Positions 6,167 to 14,019 of a DNA stretch of 16,540 bases are shown one piece after another (within the stretch, counting starts at the first letter, position 1; the number at the start of each line of letters is the position of its first letter). The stretch is from Thermoplasmata archaeon (GTDB taxonomy: Archaea; Thermoplasmatota; Thermoplasmata; Thermoplasmatales; Thermoplasmataceae). The stretch covers positions 1 to 16,540 of the forward strand of contig JAKAYH010000012.1 of the NCBI GenBank assembly GCA_021826835.1, written 5' to 3'. The position numbers and the translations under genes are program-made. The notes under the pieces were generated by a model. The model was not told where the DNA came from. It was given only the letters and a program-made list of their open reading frames with translations, and searched no databases.

Positions 6167-7581
6167 CATATCATCAAGCAAACTACGATGAAAAGCTTCT
6201 TAATGAATATAGATCAGGAAATGATTTCAAATTCCAGAATTTCGATGAAAAAAGTTTACCTGAGAACCTCTTAAGGAAGAATTTGAGATTACCAAGCATA
6301 GCGGAATATGATGTCATAAGACACTATACCAGGTTATCTCAGATGAATTATTGCGTTGATTTGGGAATTTACCCGCTTGGTTCTTGTACAATGAAATTCA
6401 ATCCAAAATTTGCTGACAAGATAGCATCTTTAACTGAATTCAACAGTATCCATCCAAACCAAAATGAAAAAACGATTCAGGGAACACTTCAGATTATGTA
6501 CGAATTACAAGAAAATTTGAAGGAGATTTCTGGGATGGAGAGAGTATCACTACAACCTCTTGCAGGCGCCCAAGGCGAATATACGGCACTTCTTATTATT
6601 AGAAAATACTTGGAGAATTCTGGCATGCACGATAGAGACGAAATAATTATTCCTGATTCTGCCCATGGGACTAACCCCGCTTCTGCCACAATGGCTGGGT
6701 TCTCCGTAATTGAGATACCAAGCGATTCAAACGGGGGAATTGATATTGATGCTCTTAAAGCAGCTATCGGACCTAAAACGGCAGCGTTTATGATAACAAA
6801 CCCAAACACACTAGGGGTTTTTGAACCAAAAATTAAGGAGATAGCATCTTTAATTCATTCATCAGGCGCGCTGTTATACTATGATGGCGCAAATTTCAAT
6901 GCGATTGTAGGAGTGACGAATCCCGGAAAAATGGGTTTTGATCTGGTTCACTTTAATCTTCATAAAACTTTTGCAACCCCACATGGAGGTGGGGGGCCAG
7001 GTGCCGGACCCATAGCCGTAAGTAAAAAGTTAATGGACTTTATACCTTCACCATTTGTCGATAGAAAGGGAGAAACGTATTTCTTTAACTATAATGTCTC
7101 TAACTCCATTGGAAAAATCTCATCATTTAATGGTTCTTTCATAAATTTGTTAAGAGCTTGGGCATATATGAGATATCATGGAAAAGATGGAATGTACAGA
7201 AACACCCTTAGAGCTGTAATGAACGCCAATTATATTTCCGCAAAACTTAAAGGGGAGTATGAAAGTGTTTCTGGTGATCTTAAAAAACATGAAGTTGTGG
7301 TATCATCAGAAAACAGAGGAAAGAGAGCTCTAGATATAGCCAAGTACCTCATAAATAATGGTGTACATTCACCTACCATTTATTTTCCGCTCATAGTTCA
7401 TGAGGCTCTAATGATAGAACCAACGGAGGATGTCAGTGTTGATGATCTAGATAGATATTGTCAACTAATGATAGATGCTTTACATTCTGAAAACTCTTAC
7501 CTGGAGTCTTTACCAAACGCACTACCAATCACAAGAGCCAACGAAGTTAAAGCAGCAAAGGATATGATACTCAGGTGGTAA
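6163..7581 (+). CDS. gcvPB: Glycine dehydrogenase (decarboxylating) subunit 2, PLP-binding
   Basis: This 472-residue protein is the catalytic beta subunit of the two-component P-protein. Lys268 in NLHKTFATPHGGGGPG is the expected Schiff-base lysine for PLP, followed by the glycine-rich loop. Other hallmarks are YPLGSCTMKFNP (70-81), SLQPLAGAQGEYTA, DSAHGTNPASA and YYDGANFNA. It ends in the family's typical ALPITR-type tail. With gcvPA it catalyses glycine + lipoyl-H-protein to CO2 + aminomethyl-H-protein. Translation starts inside the gcvPA stop region (ATGA), and no separate promoter is seen. The operon ends here: the next 50 bp run into an insertion-sequence remnant with no obvious terminator hairpin. 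Confidence 0.96.
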   Translation: MTYHQANYDEKLLNEYRSGNDFKFQNFDEKSLPENLLRKNLRLPSIAEYDVIRHYTRLSQMNYCVDLGIYPLGSCTMKFNPKFADKIASLTEFNSIHPNQNEKTIQGTLQIMYELQENLKEISGMERVSLQPLAGAQGEYTALLIIRKYLENSGMHDRDEIIIPDSAHGTNPASATMAGFSVIEIPSDSNGGIDIDALKAAIGPKTAAFMITNPNTLGVFEPKIKEIASLIHSSGALLYYDGANFNAIVGVTNPGKMGFDLVHFNLHKTFATPHGGGGPGAGPIAVSKKLMDFIPSPFVDRKGETYFFNYNVSNSIGKISSFNGSFINLLRAWAYMRYHGKDGMYRNTLRAVMNANYISAKLKGEYESVSGDLKKHEVVVSSENRGKRALDIAKYLINNGVHSPTIYFPLIVHEALMIEPTEDVSVDDLDRYCQLMIDALHSENSYLESLPNALPITRANEVKAAKDMILRW

Positions 7582-7628
7582 TAGGATTATAGAACAATGA
7601 ATGCAAATATGACAAATGGAAATTATTC

Positions 7629-7902
7629 TTACCATCTTTCCCTATTTTCTTTCTGGAACGATCCATCACAATCTATCGGTACTTTCAGATATCTTATCTC
7701 TCCCATTACTGTCTTCATTGATCTGCCATAATATCCATTCTTCTGGCCCTGATTTTCCACGAGGAATGCATCACTTTCAGTATTCATCACATTCTCAAGG
7801 AATTCCTTTACAGCTTTTCTTGTCACTTCCGTTACAATTTAATCCATGTCATCGATTTGCGTTTACTTCTTTGGTTCTGTTCAAGGAGGTATCCTTTTTC
7901 AT
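7629..7902 (-). pseudogene. IS256-family (mutator-type) transposase, N-terminal remnant
   Basis: Minus-strand residues from the GTG at 7826 read TRKAVKEFLENVMNTESDAF, then NGYYGRSMKTVMGEIRYLKV and PIDCDGSFQKENRERW. This is the N-terminal region conserved in IS256/mutator transposases (LTRKAVEEFL, RNGYYERSLKT.GEI..L.VPRDRDG). The DDE catalytic core that should follow is missing: the frame stops at 7629, right beside gcvPB. Upstream, an ATG at 7902 starts MKKDTSLNRTKEVNANR in another frame and hits TGA, so a frameshift separates the true N-terminus from the rest. The element is therefore both truncated and frameshifted and cannot be active. It marks an old insertion between gcvPB and the RPA operon. 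Confidence 0.82.
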
Positions 7903-7903
7903 T

Positions 7904-7924
7904 TCATGAATTTTCTATTCATGA
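7904..7924. repeat. Inverted repeat next to the transposase remnant
   Basis: TCATGAA and TTCATGA form a perfect 7-bp inverted repeat around a 7-bp loop, just upstream of the remnant's presumed start. A second, wider pair (TAGACC at 7947-7952, GGTCTA at 7973-7978) follows. These may belong to the terminal region of the old insertion sequence, whose exact end I cannot place. Confidence 0.35.
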
Positions 7925-8010
7925 TTTATATCTACACAAAATTCTGTAGACCATCTTGAAAGAATGAGTTTAGGTCTAAATTAATGTATTTGAAATAATT
8001 TATAATTGAA

Positions 8011-8832
8011 CTAAATTTTTCTGTATCTCTTTAGCGAGACCTCGAAAACGTCACCCTCTCGGCCAAGAACATTAAGAGCTTCATCAACCTCGTTCTGCGA
8101 AACACCTTTCTTCAATAGTTCACTTACTATCTCTTCATATTTTATTCCTTGTGGATCAACACCAGAGGAAAGAAATTCTATAATGCCATCCTTTGCAATA
8201 TTGATGTTTTGTGAAATTTGCTGATTAAACAATAACGAGGTTAAAACTTCTTCAAATTTAGTGTAATCATAATTCGGATAAGCCTTAATGCTCTTTAAAA
8301 TTCCTTCAGCCTCGTCCTCTGTCAAACCGGAAGCAGTTAATACGCTCTGAGAAATGTCTGCCTTTTTCAAAGCCTCTTTTGATCCAATAATCCTTCTCCT
8401 GCAAAGGTAAGCTGTTCTCATGTTCCAGAAATTCATGCTTTCTGCGTCCGTTTCATGAATTAATTCCGGGTTGATATTGAATAGTATTTTCCCATCTTCC
8501 CCTTTATAGTGGCTAACCCTTCCCATTACTGCGACGTTTTGATTTAGCTCTATTTTTTCCAGTTGCCTTTTAACATTTTGGTTAAAATCTCTCTCAAAAA
8601 ATGAAAGATAGAAAGCACCAGTAGGATCTGACACCGTTAATCTGATGGACTTTTCGTCTTCTCTCTGATTCGTTACGTTTCCAACAAAGAAAATTCTCCT
8701 GCCGTTTGATCCCAGTGGCGTCAAAAACATTGACCTTATCTTTTCACTTTCAGTATTTTCTTCCACCACAGTGGTTTCCCGTAATTCCTTTGAAAAAATC
8801 CATCTTGCTGGTTCTCTTTTCCCCTCTCTCAT
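8011..8832 (-). CDS. RPA-associated OB-fold protein
   Basis: This 273-residue protein resembles the archaeal replication protein A-associated family (COG3390 type). An OB-fold domain spans about residues 40-125 (RIFFVGNVTNQREDEKSI, then VSDPTGAFYLSFFER and NQNVAVMGRVSHYKG). The C-terminal part is helical, with an acidic stretch and a final winged-helix-like segment (YEEIVSELLKKGVSQNEVDE). It lacks zinc ligands, unlike its partner. Its ATG lies within the RPA stop (ATGA, 8829-8832), so the two are translationally coupled, the conserved arrangement for these partners. It probably binds RPA and helps protect ssDNA in replication and repair. The exact role is not known to me. Confidence 0.85.
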   Translation of the reverse strand: MREGKREPARWIFSKELRETTVVEENTESEKIRSMFLTPLGSNGRRIFFVGNVTNQREDEKSIRLTVSDPTGAFYLSFFERDFNQNVKRQLEKIELNQNVAVMGRVSHYKGEDGKILFNINPELIHETDAESMNFWNMRTAYLCRRRIIGSKEALKKADISQSVLTASGLTEDEAEGILKSIKAYPNYDYTKFEEVLTSLLFNQQISQNINIAKDGIIEFLSSGVDPQGIKYEEIVSELLKKGVSQNEVDEALNVLGREGDVFEVSLKRYRKI

Positions 8833-9917
8833 AGAAATTCACTCTCCATTATTTTTTTTAGTTCTTTATTGTCCTCTACACGTATCGGTGACACCAGACT
8901 TGCCCTTAAACTCATACCCATCGTATTCTTTGAAAGACTCCCCTGAATCTTCAAAGCTTTCCCCATTAATGATCGTTCTATTCTTTCATATATTTCCTTT
9001 TTTAAAGGCGGTCTTTTTTCATTTGATAGTTCTTCAGGTTTTATGCCGCAAATATCCTTTATAGCATCCATACCGGTTGTTACAGAAATGTAACCAGTTC
9101 CATCATCAACGTTAAAGTATGCAAATATATCATAATAAAATCCAGCTTCTGGGTGTGTTTCACATCTTTCATCGTCAATTTTCTTCTTGCACTCTTTACA
9201 TCTTTTTATAAGCCCGCTCTTTTCGCCCATGGATATGGGAAATCCGGCAATATATATCCCCCCTATAGGATTTACAATTTCTGAGATGTACGTGAATTTT
9301 GGCCCTTTTTCAATCTGAAGTTCTATATCATGTACCTCAGCCCTTTCTCCCAGGCTAGCATTAACCCTTCCATTAAATTCATCTATTTTCACTCCTTCAA
9401 GTCTTACACCATGTCCCATTGGTAATTTCCTTCCAAATGAAGATATCCTTATGCTTCCGGTATCATCATCCATAACATACGAGTATACTTTCCTTTTTTC
9501 ACCATTATTTTCAAACTCCCGTTCTTTCTCTTCCCTTAGGATACCTTCAAGTGTAACGAATTTTACTCCTGATCCTAGATTCTTAATTTTCTCGTAGTTG
9601 TATGTTCTCTTGACCTCCATTTCAACATCAGGTTTTAATGCAAACTCAGTTTTATCATCAAAATATATCCTTATCTTATCATTATATTTCTTTGTATAAG
9701 CTCGTTTTATGTTAACTACATCCTTTTCCCTGACCATTGATGAGATATTCCACGCCGTGAAGGGTAACACCCCTGTTTCATCCCCCAGCAGACCATAGTG
9801 ATACACACTGTTACCCTTTTCTGAATTCCTCTCCTTTTGAGAAAGGGACAATACTTTTGCAGTCAATTCAACATCCTGAATTTCATCTGTAATTTCATTT
9901 ATTTTTTTTATGACCAA
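8829..9917 (-). CDS. Replication protein A, single-stranded DNA-binding protein
   Basis: With the TTG start at 9917 the protein has 362 residues and three OB folds: about 14-95 (GLLGDETGVLPFTAWN), 118-200 (YVMDDDTGSIRISSFG) and 209-346. The third carries a zinc site, Cys240-x2-Cys243-x8-Cys252-x2-His255, followed by the strand pattern YFNVDDGTGYISV. This is typical euryarchaeal RPA, which coats ssDNA during replication, recombination and repair. I chose the TTG because GAGGGAG lies 8 nt upstream and a TATA box at 9954-9961 predicts transcription from about 9932. The longer in-frame ATG at 10004 would lie upstream of that box and would add 29 residues outside the domain. The coupled partner gene follows at 8832. 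Confidence 0.92.
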   Translation of the reverse strand: MVIKKINEITDEIQDVELTAKVLSLSQKERNSEKGNSVYHYGLLGDETGVLPFTAWNISSMVREKDVVNIKRAYTKKYNDKIRIYFDDKTEFALKPDVEMEVKRTYNYEKIKNLGSGVKFVTLEGILREEKEREFENNGEKRKVYSYVMDDDTGSIRISSFGRKLPMGHGVRLEGVKIDEFNGRVNASLGERAEVHDIELQIEKGPKFTYISEIVNPIGGIYIAGFPISMGEKSGLIKRCKECKKKIDDERCETHPEAGFYYDIFAYFNVDDGTGYISVTTGMDAIKDICGIKPEELSNEKRPPLKKEIYERIERSLMGKALKIQGSLSKNTMGMSLRASLVSPIRVEDNKELKKIMESEFL

Positions 9918-9925
9918 GAGAAAAC

Positions 9926-9961
9926 TCCCTCTAAGTAAGCTAAAGACACATTCATATAAAA
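9926..9961 (-). promoter_or_regulatory. RPA promoter and ribosome binding site
   Basis: Minus-strand TTTTATAT (9954-9961) is the TATA box; transcription should start near 9932. GAGGGAG (9926-9932) is a Shine-Dalgarno-like sequence 8 nt before the TTG at 9917. Together they fix the non-ATG start and imply a leader of only about 15 nt. Confidence 0.65.
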
Positions 9962-9993
9962 TAGCTTTTTTTCGCGCATTTGAAAAACGATTG

Positions 9994-10035
9994 GTTAAAT
10001 ACAATACATAAATTTACCAATAAAAATAAGAGGAG
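9994..10035 (+). promoter_or_regulatory. Promoter and ribosome binding site of the phosphorylase-RNase operon
   Basis: GTTAAATA (9994-10001) is a TATA box that predicts transcription from about 10023. AGAGGAG (10029-10035) sits 5 nt before the TTG at 10041 and supports that start. This promoter and the RPA promoter are back to back within about 80 bp. Confidence 0.6.
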
Positions 10036-10040
10036 AAAAA

Positions 10041-10802
10041 TTGATTGGCATTATAGGAGGCAGCGGAATTTATAACCTTCTTTCTGAAAAGAAATCTTTG
10101 AAGATTAATACTCCATATGGAGAAACTTCAGCAGATATTCAAACTGGAATAATCTCAGGCAAAGAAGTCGCGTTTATACCAAGGCATGGAAACAAGCATC
10201 AGATCCCCCCGCACATGGTAAATTATCGAGCAAATATTTACGCACTGGAGAAGGCTGGATGCAATGAAATATTGGGAATTAATGCTGTTGGTTCCTTAAA
10301 GGAAAGTATTGAGCCGGGAGATATTGTTATACCAGATCAATTCATTGATTTCACCAGAAAGAGATCACTTACATTCTTCGATGGACCAGATGTGGTACAT
10401 ATTTCAACTGCCGATCCTTTTTGTCCCAGAATGAATGATATCCTGTTTTCTGTTTCAAAGAAAAATGGGAAAACTCATAATGGTGGAACATATGTAGTAA
10501 TTGAAGGCCCAAGATTTTCAACCAGGGCAGAATCAAGGATGTTCAGGAATTTTGGAGATATAATAGGAATGACATTAGTTCCGGAGATTACACTTGCAGA
10601 TGAATTGAGTATGTGTTACTCCATGCTTGCTACTGTAACTGATTATGATGTATGGTCTGAAAAACCTGTGGAAGCTTCTGAAGTAATAAAGATCATAAAA
10701 GAAAATGAGGAAAAAACAATGAAAAATATAGAAATGTTTGTGAAACAAAACACACCAAGAAACTGCCAGTGCAGCAAGAGATTGGAAGGCGCAAGGTTAT
10801 AA
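10041..10802 (+). CDS. S-methyl-5'-thioadenosine (or thioinosine) phosphorylase
   Basis: This 253-residue protein is a trimer-type purine nucleoside phosphorylase family 2 enzyme. Phosphate-binding GGSGIY starts at residue 6, PRHGNKHQIPPHMVNYRAN spans 48-65, EGPRFSTRAESRMF lies near 155-168, and TDYDVW has Asp201 and Asp203 near the purine base. It splits methylthioadenosine or a deaminated relative with phosphate, salvaging polyamine and SAM by-products. Typical MTAPs read INMT before the VPE motif; here it is IGMT (Gly176), so base preference could differ and methylthioinosine is possible. The tail carries a Cys242-Gln-Cys244 motif, like the CXC motifs that add stability in some thermophilic archaeal homologues. 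The start is TTG, supported by the strong SD before it. The RNase gene begins 1 bp after its stop. Confidence 0.88.
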   Translation: MIGIIGGSGIYNLLSEKKSLKINTPYGETSADIQTGIISGKEVAFIPRHGNKHQIPPHMVNYRANIYALEKAGCNEILGINAVGSLKESIEPGDIVIPDQFIDFTRKRSLTFFDGPDVVHISTADPFCPRMNDILFSVSKKNGKTHNGGTYVVIEGPRFSTRAESRMFRNFGDIIGMTLVPEITLADELSMCYSMLATVTDYDVWSEKPVEASEVIKIIKENEEKTMKNIEMFVKQNTPRNCQCSKRLEGARL

Positions 10803-10803
10803 G

Positions 10804-12030
10804 ATGTATAAGATAAGAGTTTTAGGAGGCGCTCAGGAGGTTGGGCGTCTCGGGATTATTATTGAAGAACATGGAAAGAAGGTTCTCATTGATTACGGGG
10901 TTATTCCGGAAAAACCACCACTATACCCTCTACCACCGGAAAAGGTCGATTCAATATTCGTAACGCATTCCCATCTTGACCATATAGGAGCTCTTCCTAT
11001 CTTCTATCAGGATTACACTCCGAATATATACGCTACCGATATGACAGCTAACAGCATGAGACCGATGCTAAAAGATTCAATAAAAGTCATGAATCTGGAA
11101 GGTTATCCAGTCAGATTCACGCAAGATGATATTGAGAAACTCTACGAAAATTTGATGACCGTAAAATATGGTGAGACTATCGAGGCAGATGGATTCAAGG
11201 TCTCACCGCAAAGCGCAGGACATATTCCAGGTTCAACCATGTGGAAGTTTGAAAATTCATCTAGCATTATGGTCACTGGAGATCTATATACAAGTGATTC
11301 ACTTCTTCTCAAAGGTGCAGAACCGCAGAAATGTGATACACTAATAATTGAAAGTACCTATGCAGGGAAAAATCATGTAGATAGAGAAGCTGTGAGAAAA
11401 AATCTGAGAGAATCCATAAAAGAAGTTGTGGAAGGCGGAGGAAAAGTTATTCTTCCATCATTTGCCATGGGCAGAACTCAGGAACTTGTCATGTCAATCA
11501 GCGATTTACCATACAATATTGCAACGGACGGAATGGGTAATTTGATCTCAAACATATATATGCACACACCAGGATACCTAAGATCTGATAAGAACTTCAG
11601 GAAGGCCCTATCGAATGTCAATGAAATAAGGGGGAGAAATATGAGGGAAACCGCCCTTGAAAATGATATAATTATATCTACTTCAGGTATGTTAGACGGT
11701 GGACCTGCTCTAGGGTATATTGAGAAGCTCCTTGACGATAAGAAGAGCGCCATATTCATGACAGGATATCAGGTCGAGGGAACCAATGGAAGACAACTCA
11801 TGGAAACCGGTACATTAAACATTGCAGGAGCACAGGTAAGACCCAAAATGAAAGTTGAATTTTTTGATATGTCTGCACATGCTGGCCATGACGATCTGGT
11901 TAAATTTATTAATGGATGCAGCCCGGACAGAATTATTTTCTGCCATGGCGAACAAAGGGAAAAAATGCTTGAGGATCTTTCAAACTATGAGATAATCCTT
12001 CCAATGAATGGAGAGGAATTTTCCTTTTAG
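10804..12030 (+). CDS. Beta-CASP metallo-beta-lactamase ribonuclease, aCPSF2-like
   Basis: This 408-residue protein has a metallo-beta-lactamase core with THSHLDHIG (metal ligands His55, His57, Asp59, His60), His140 and Asp160, and an inserted beta-CASP domain. Motif A is Glu183 in IIESTYAGK, motif B is His359 in DMSAHAG, and motif C is His381 in IIFCHGE. It lacks the N-terminal KH domains of aCPSF1 and starts straight at RVLGGAQEVGR. That fits aCPSF2; archaeal RNase J is the main alternative. It probably acts as an RNA endonuclease and/or 5'-3' exonuclease in the cytoplasm. It is co-transcribed with the phosphorylase (1 bp apart) and converges on marC with a 22-bp gap. Confidence 0.9.
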   Translation: MYKIRVLGGAQEVGRLGIIIEEHGKKVLIDYGVIPEKPPLYPLPPEKVDSIFVTHSHLDHIGALPIFYQDYTPNIYATDMTANSMRPMLKDSIKVMNLEGYPVRFTQDDIEKLYENLMTVKYGETIEADGFKVSPQSAGHIPGSTMWKFENSSSIMVTGDLYTSDSLLLKGAEPQKCDTLIIESTYAGKNHVDREAVRKNLRESIKEVVEGGGKVILPSFAMGRTQELVMSISDLPYNIATDGMGNLISNIYMHTPGYLRSDKNFRKALSNVNEIRGRNMRETALENDIIISTSGMLDGGPALGYIEKLLDDKKSAIFMTGYQVEGTNGRQLMETGTLNIAGAQVRPKMKVEFFDMSAHAGHDDLVKFINGCSPDRIIFCHGEQREKMLEDLSNYEIILPMNGEEFSF

Positions 12031-12052
12031 ACCTCTAGATTTCATTCTTCTA

Positions 12053-12667
12053 TTAAACCACCAATGCAATAATTTCAACTGCGTCAATTATAAACTGGAT
12101 GGCAAAAGCCGCAACCAATAAACCAAAAATTCTTGTTATTGCCTTAAGAGATTTATCTCCTATGGCTCTGGATATTTTGGTTCCGGATGTAAATAGAACG
12201 ACTACTACTATGAATATTGTAATTAGAGAAGCCAGGACTTCTATTATTGCATATAGACCGGATTGCGATAGAATGATTACCAGAGATATGGCTCCTGGCC
12301 CGGCCAGTAGTGGTGTTGCAAATGGTACTATTCCCAGGTCGGGATTTTTGTAGGTTTTGCCAGTTGACTTTGGCCTGTCACCCTCCCTTACCATTTCAAT
12401 TCCCATTATTAGTAGAATTATACCACCAGCAATTTGGATTGCTGCTATGGATATTCCCATAAGTTCAAGAAGAAGCGAGCCTCCTAATGTGAATAAAATC
12501 ATAATGATAAGCCCATATACGAAAGCGTCCTTTGTCGCTTCCCTTTTCTCTAATTCTGAATAAGATGAGGTCATTGAAACAAAGAGAACCATTGATCCAA
12601 TGGGATCTATTACAACAAACAAAGGTATGAATATTTTTGCAATGTCGAATAGATTTTTTATATCCAT
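12053..12667 (-). CDS. MarC-family integral membrane protein
   Basis: This 204-residue protein has six hydrophobic helices and family segments FVVIDPIGSMVLFVSMTSS near residue 20, a helix with AGGIILLIMGIEM, and VPFATPLLAGPGAI in the fourth. The family (formerly UPF0056) is made of cytoplasmic membrane proteins. Despite the name, no link to multiple antibiotic resistance has been shown, and the transported substrate, if any, is unknown. It is monocistronic, converges with the RNase gene and is divergent from the Agl3 gene. A TATA box lies 24.5 bp before its ATG. Confidence 0.93.
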   Translation of the reverse strand: MDIKNLFDIAKIFIPLFVVIDPIGSMVLFVSMTSSYSELEKREATKDAFVYGLIIMILFTLGGSLLLELMGISIAAIQIAGGIILLIMGIEMVREGDRPKSTGKTYKNPDLGIVPFATPLLAGPGAISLVIILSQSGLYAIIEVLASLITIFIVVVVLFTSGTKISRAIGDKSLKAITRIFGLLVAAFAIQFIIDAVEIIALVV

Positions 12668-12687
12668 TCTCTGATATTATTAACTCA

Positions 12688-12695
12688 ATATAATA
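12688..12695 (-). promoter_or_regulatory. TATA box of the MarC-family gene
   Basis: Minus-strand TATTATAT is centred 24.5 bp before the ATG at 12667, predicting a leaderless mRNA. Confidence 0.55.
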
Positions 12696-12742
12696 GTTTT
12701 TTAGGTAAAGGTTGAAAAACCTCATATTGCAAATAAATAAGA

Positions 12743-12750
12743 TTTTAAAT
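12743..12750 (+). promoter_or_regulatory. TATA box of the Agl3/SQD1 gene
   Basis: TTTTAAAT is centred 25.5 bp before the ATG at 12772, predicting a leaderless mRNA. No Shine-Dalgarno sequence is present. Confidence 0.6.
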
Positions 12751-12771
12751 TAGGATTAGATCAAGCCTGAA

Positions 12772-13947
12772 ATGAAGGTTCTTATTCTGGGAATTGACGG
12801 ATATATAGGCTGGCCCCTTGCACTGAGACTTATCGCCCGTGGGCATGAAGTGTCTGGAGCTGATTCCTTTTTCACAAGAGAAAGGGTCAGAGAAGTAAAT
12901 TCTGACTCAATTACACCCATTCTTTCAATGGAGGAGAGAATAGAAAAATTATATCAATTATGGAACAAAAAAATAGATTTCCATAAGGGCGATGTTAGCG
13001 ATCCGGAATTTGTATATGATCTTATTAGAAAAATAAAACCTGAAGCTATAGTTCACTTGGCGGAACAAAGATCAGCTCCTTATTCCATGCTTGGATTAAA
13101 ACAGGCAACAGATACCTTAACCAAGAATATGATAGGAACTTTGAATTTGGTTTATGCGATGAAAGACATAGTTCCTGATTCACATCTGTTAAAATTAGGT
13201 ACCATGGGAGAATATGGAACTCCCAATATAGACATTCCTGAAGGCTTCTTCGAGATTGAATACAAAGGCAGAAGGGATTTCCTTCCATTTCCTAAATTTG
13301 CAGGATCATGGTATCACTGGAGCAAAGTACATGATACAAATAACCTGATGTTTGCCAATAAGCTCTGGAGTTTGAGGATAACAGATGTGATGCAGGGTGT
13401 TGTTTATGGTACAAGAACAAATGAAATAGAAGAGACGAAACTCTTTACAAGATTTGATATAGATGAGGTATGGGGGACTGCTCTAAACAGGTTCTGTACT
13501 CAAGCAGTTTTAGAAGAACCCATAACTCCTTATGGACGGGGACTACAGAGAAGAGGATTTTTGTCCTTGGAGGATAGTATAAATTGTCTTACTATCGGAC
13601 TTGAAAACCCTCCTGAATACGGGGAATACAGGGTTTTTAATCAGTTTGATGAGCACTATTCGGTCAATGAACTGGCAGAGCTAACATCTTCAACAGCAAG
13701 AGATATATTACATAAAAGCGGCAAAATTGAACATGTAGAAAATCCTCGTATAGAGAATGAAGAGCATTACTATAACCCAGAACATTCAAAGCTGAAAGCT
13801 CTCGGTTATGAGAGAAAGAGAGACCTTAAAGAAGAAATTATACTAATGTTAAAAGACATTGAAAATTTCAAAGCAAAAGCAGACACGCTAAGAAGTGTTA
13901 TCAAACCTAAAACAGTGTGGAAAAATAGTCAAGGTCTAGGGAAATGA
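12772..13947 (+). CDS. agl3: UDP-sulfoquinovose synthase (Agl3/SQD1 family)
   Basis: This 391-residue protein is an extended short-chain dehydrogenase/reductase. NAD binds the GIDGYIG motif (Gly7, Gly10, Gly13) with Asp31 for the adenosine ribose. HLAEQRSAPYSM (95-106) and GTMGEYGTPNIDIPEG (143-158) are diagnostic of SQD1/Agl3. The catalytic set is Thr144, Glu147 and Tyr181-xxx-Lys185 (YHWSK). PFPKFAGSWYH precedes the tyrosine as in the plant enzyme. It converts UDP-glucose and sulfite to UDP-sulfoquinovose. In Sulfolobus acidocaldarius Agl3 supplies sulfoquinovose for N-glycans, and an N-glycan with a 6-C-sulfo sugar has been reported in Thermoplasma. The next gene encodes a sequon-rich surface protein, so an N-glycosylation role is likelier than sulfolipid synthesis, though both are inferences. 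Confidence 0.92.
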   Translation: MKVLILGIDGYIGWPLALRLIARGHEVSGADSFFTRERVREVNSDSITPILSMEERIEKLYQLWNKKIDFHKGDVSDPEFVYDLIRKIKPEAIVHLAEQRSAPYSMLGLKQATDTLTKNMIGTLNLVYAMKDIVPDSHLLKLGTMGEYGTPNIDIPEGFFEIEYKGRRDFLPFPKFAGSWYHWSKVHDTNNLMFANKLWSLRITDVMQGVVYGTRTNEIEETKLFTRFDIDEVWGTALNRFCTQAVLEEPITPYGRGLQRRGFLSLEDSINCLTIGLENPPEYGEYRVFNQFDEHYSVNELAELTSSTARDILHKSGKIEHVENPRIENEEHYYNPEHSKLKALGYERKRDLKEEIILMLKDIENFKAKADTLRSVIKPKTVWKNSQGLGK

Positions 13948-13952
13948 AATAA

Positions 13953-13971
13953 ACATTAACCTAATGTTAAT
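13953..13971. repeat. Overlapping inverted repeats upstream of the kelch gene
   Basis: ACATTA-ACC-TAATGT (13953-13967) and ATTAAC-CTAAT-GTTAAT (13955-13971) are two overlapping perfect dyads. They lie just after the agl3 stop and 20 bp before the kelch TATA box. They could be a regulator-binding site for the kelch gene or a weak hairpin at the end of agl3. Confidence 0.35.
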
Positions 13972-13990
13972 TTGCCTATTCCCTAAAAAA

Positions 13991-13998
13991 TTTATAAA
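13991..13998 (+). promoter_or_regulatory. TATA box of the kelch protein gene
   Basis: TTTATAAA is centred 25.5 bp before the ATG at 14020. It identifies that ATG, rather than the in-frame TTG at 14005, as the start of a leaderless mRNA. Confidence 0.65.
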
Positions 13999-14019
13999 TG
14001 ACCGTTGAATCTGTGTTTA

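Noticed and set aside
9918..10004. N-terminal extension of RPA from an ATG at 10004
   Set aside because: It begins upstream of the RPA TATA box and adds residues outside the first OB fold. The TTG at 9917 has a good SD.
12099..12563. Plus-strand frames opposite the MarC-family gene
   Set aside because: They are antisense shadows of an obvious six-helix membrane protein.
14005..14019. TTG start for the kelch protein
   Set aside because: The TATA box at 13991 is 25.5 bp before the ATG at 14020, so transcription should start after the TTG.
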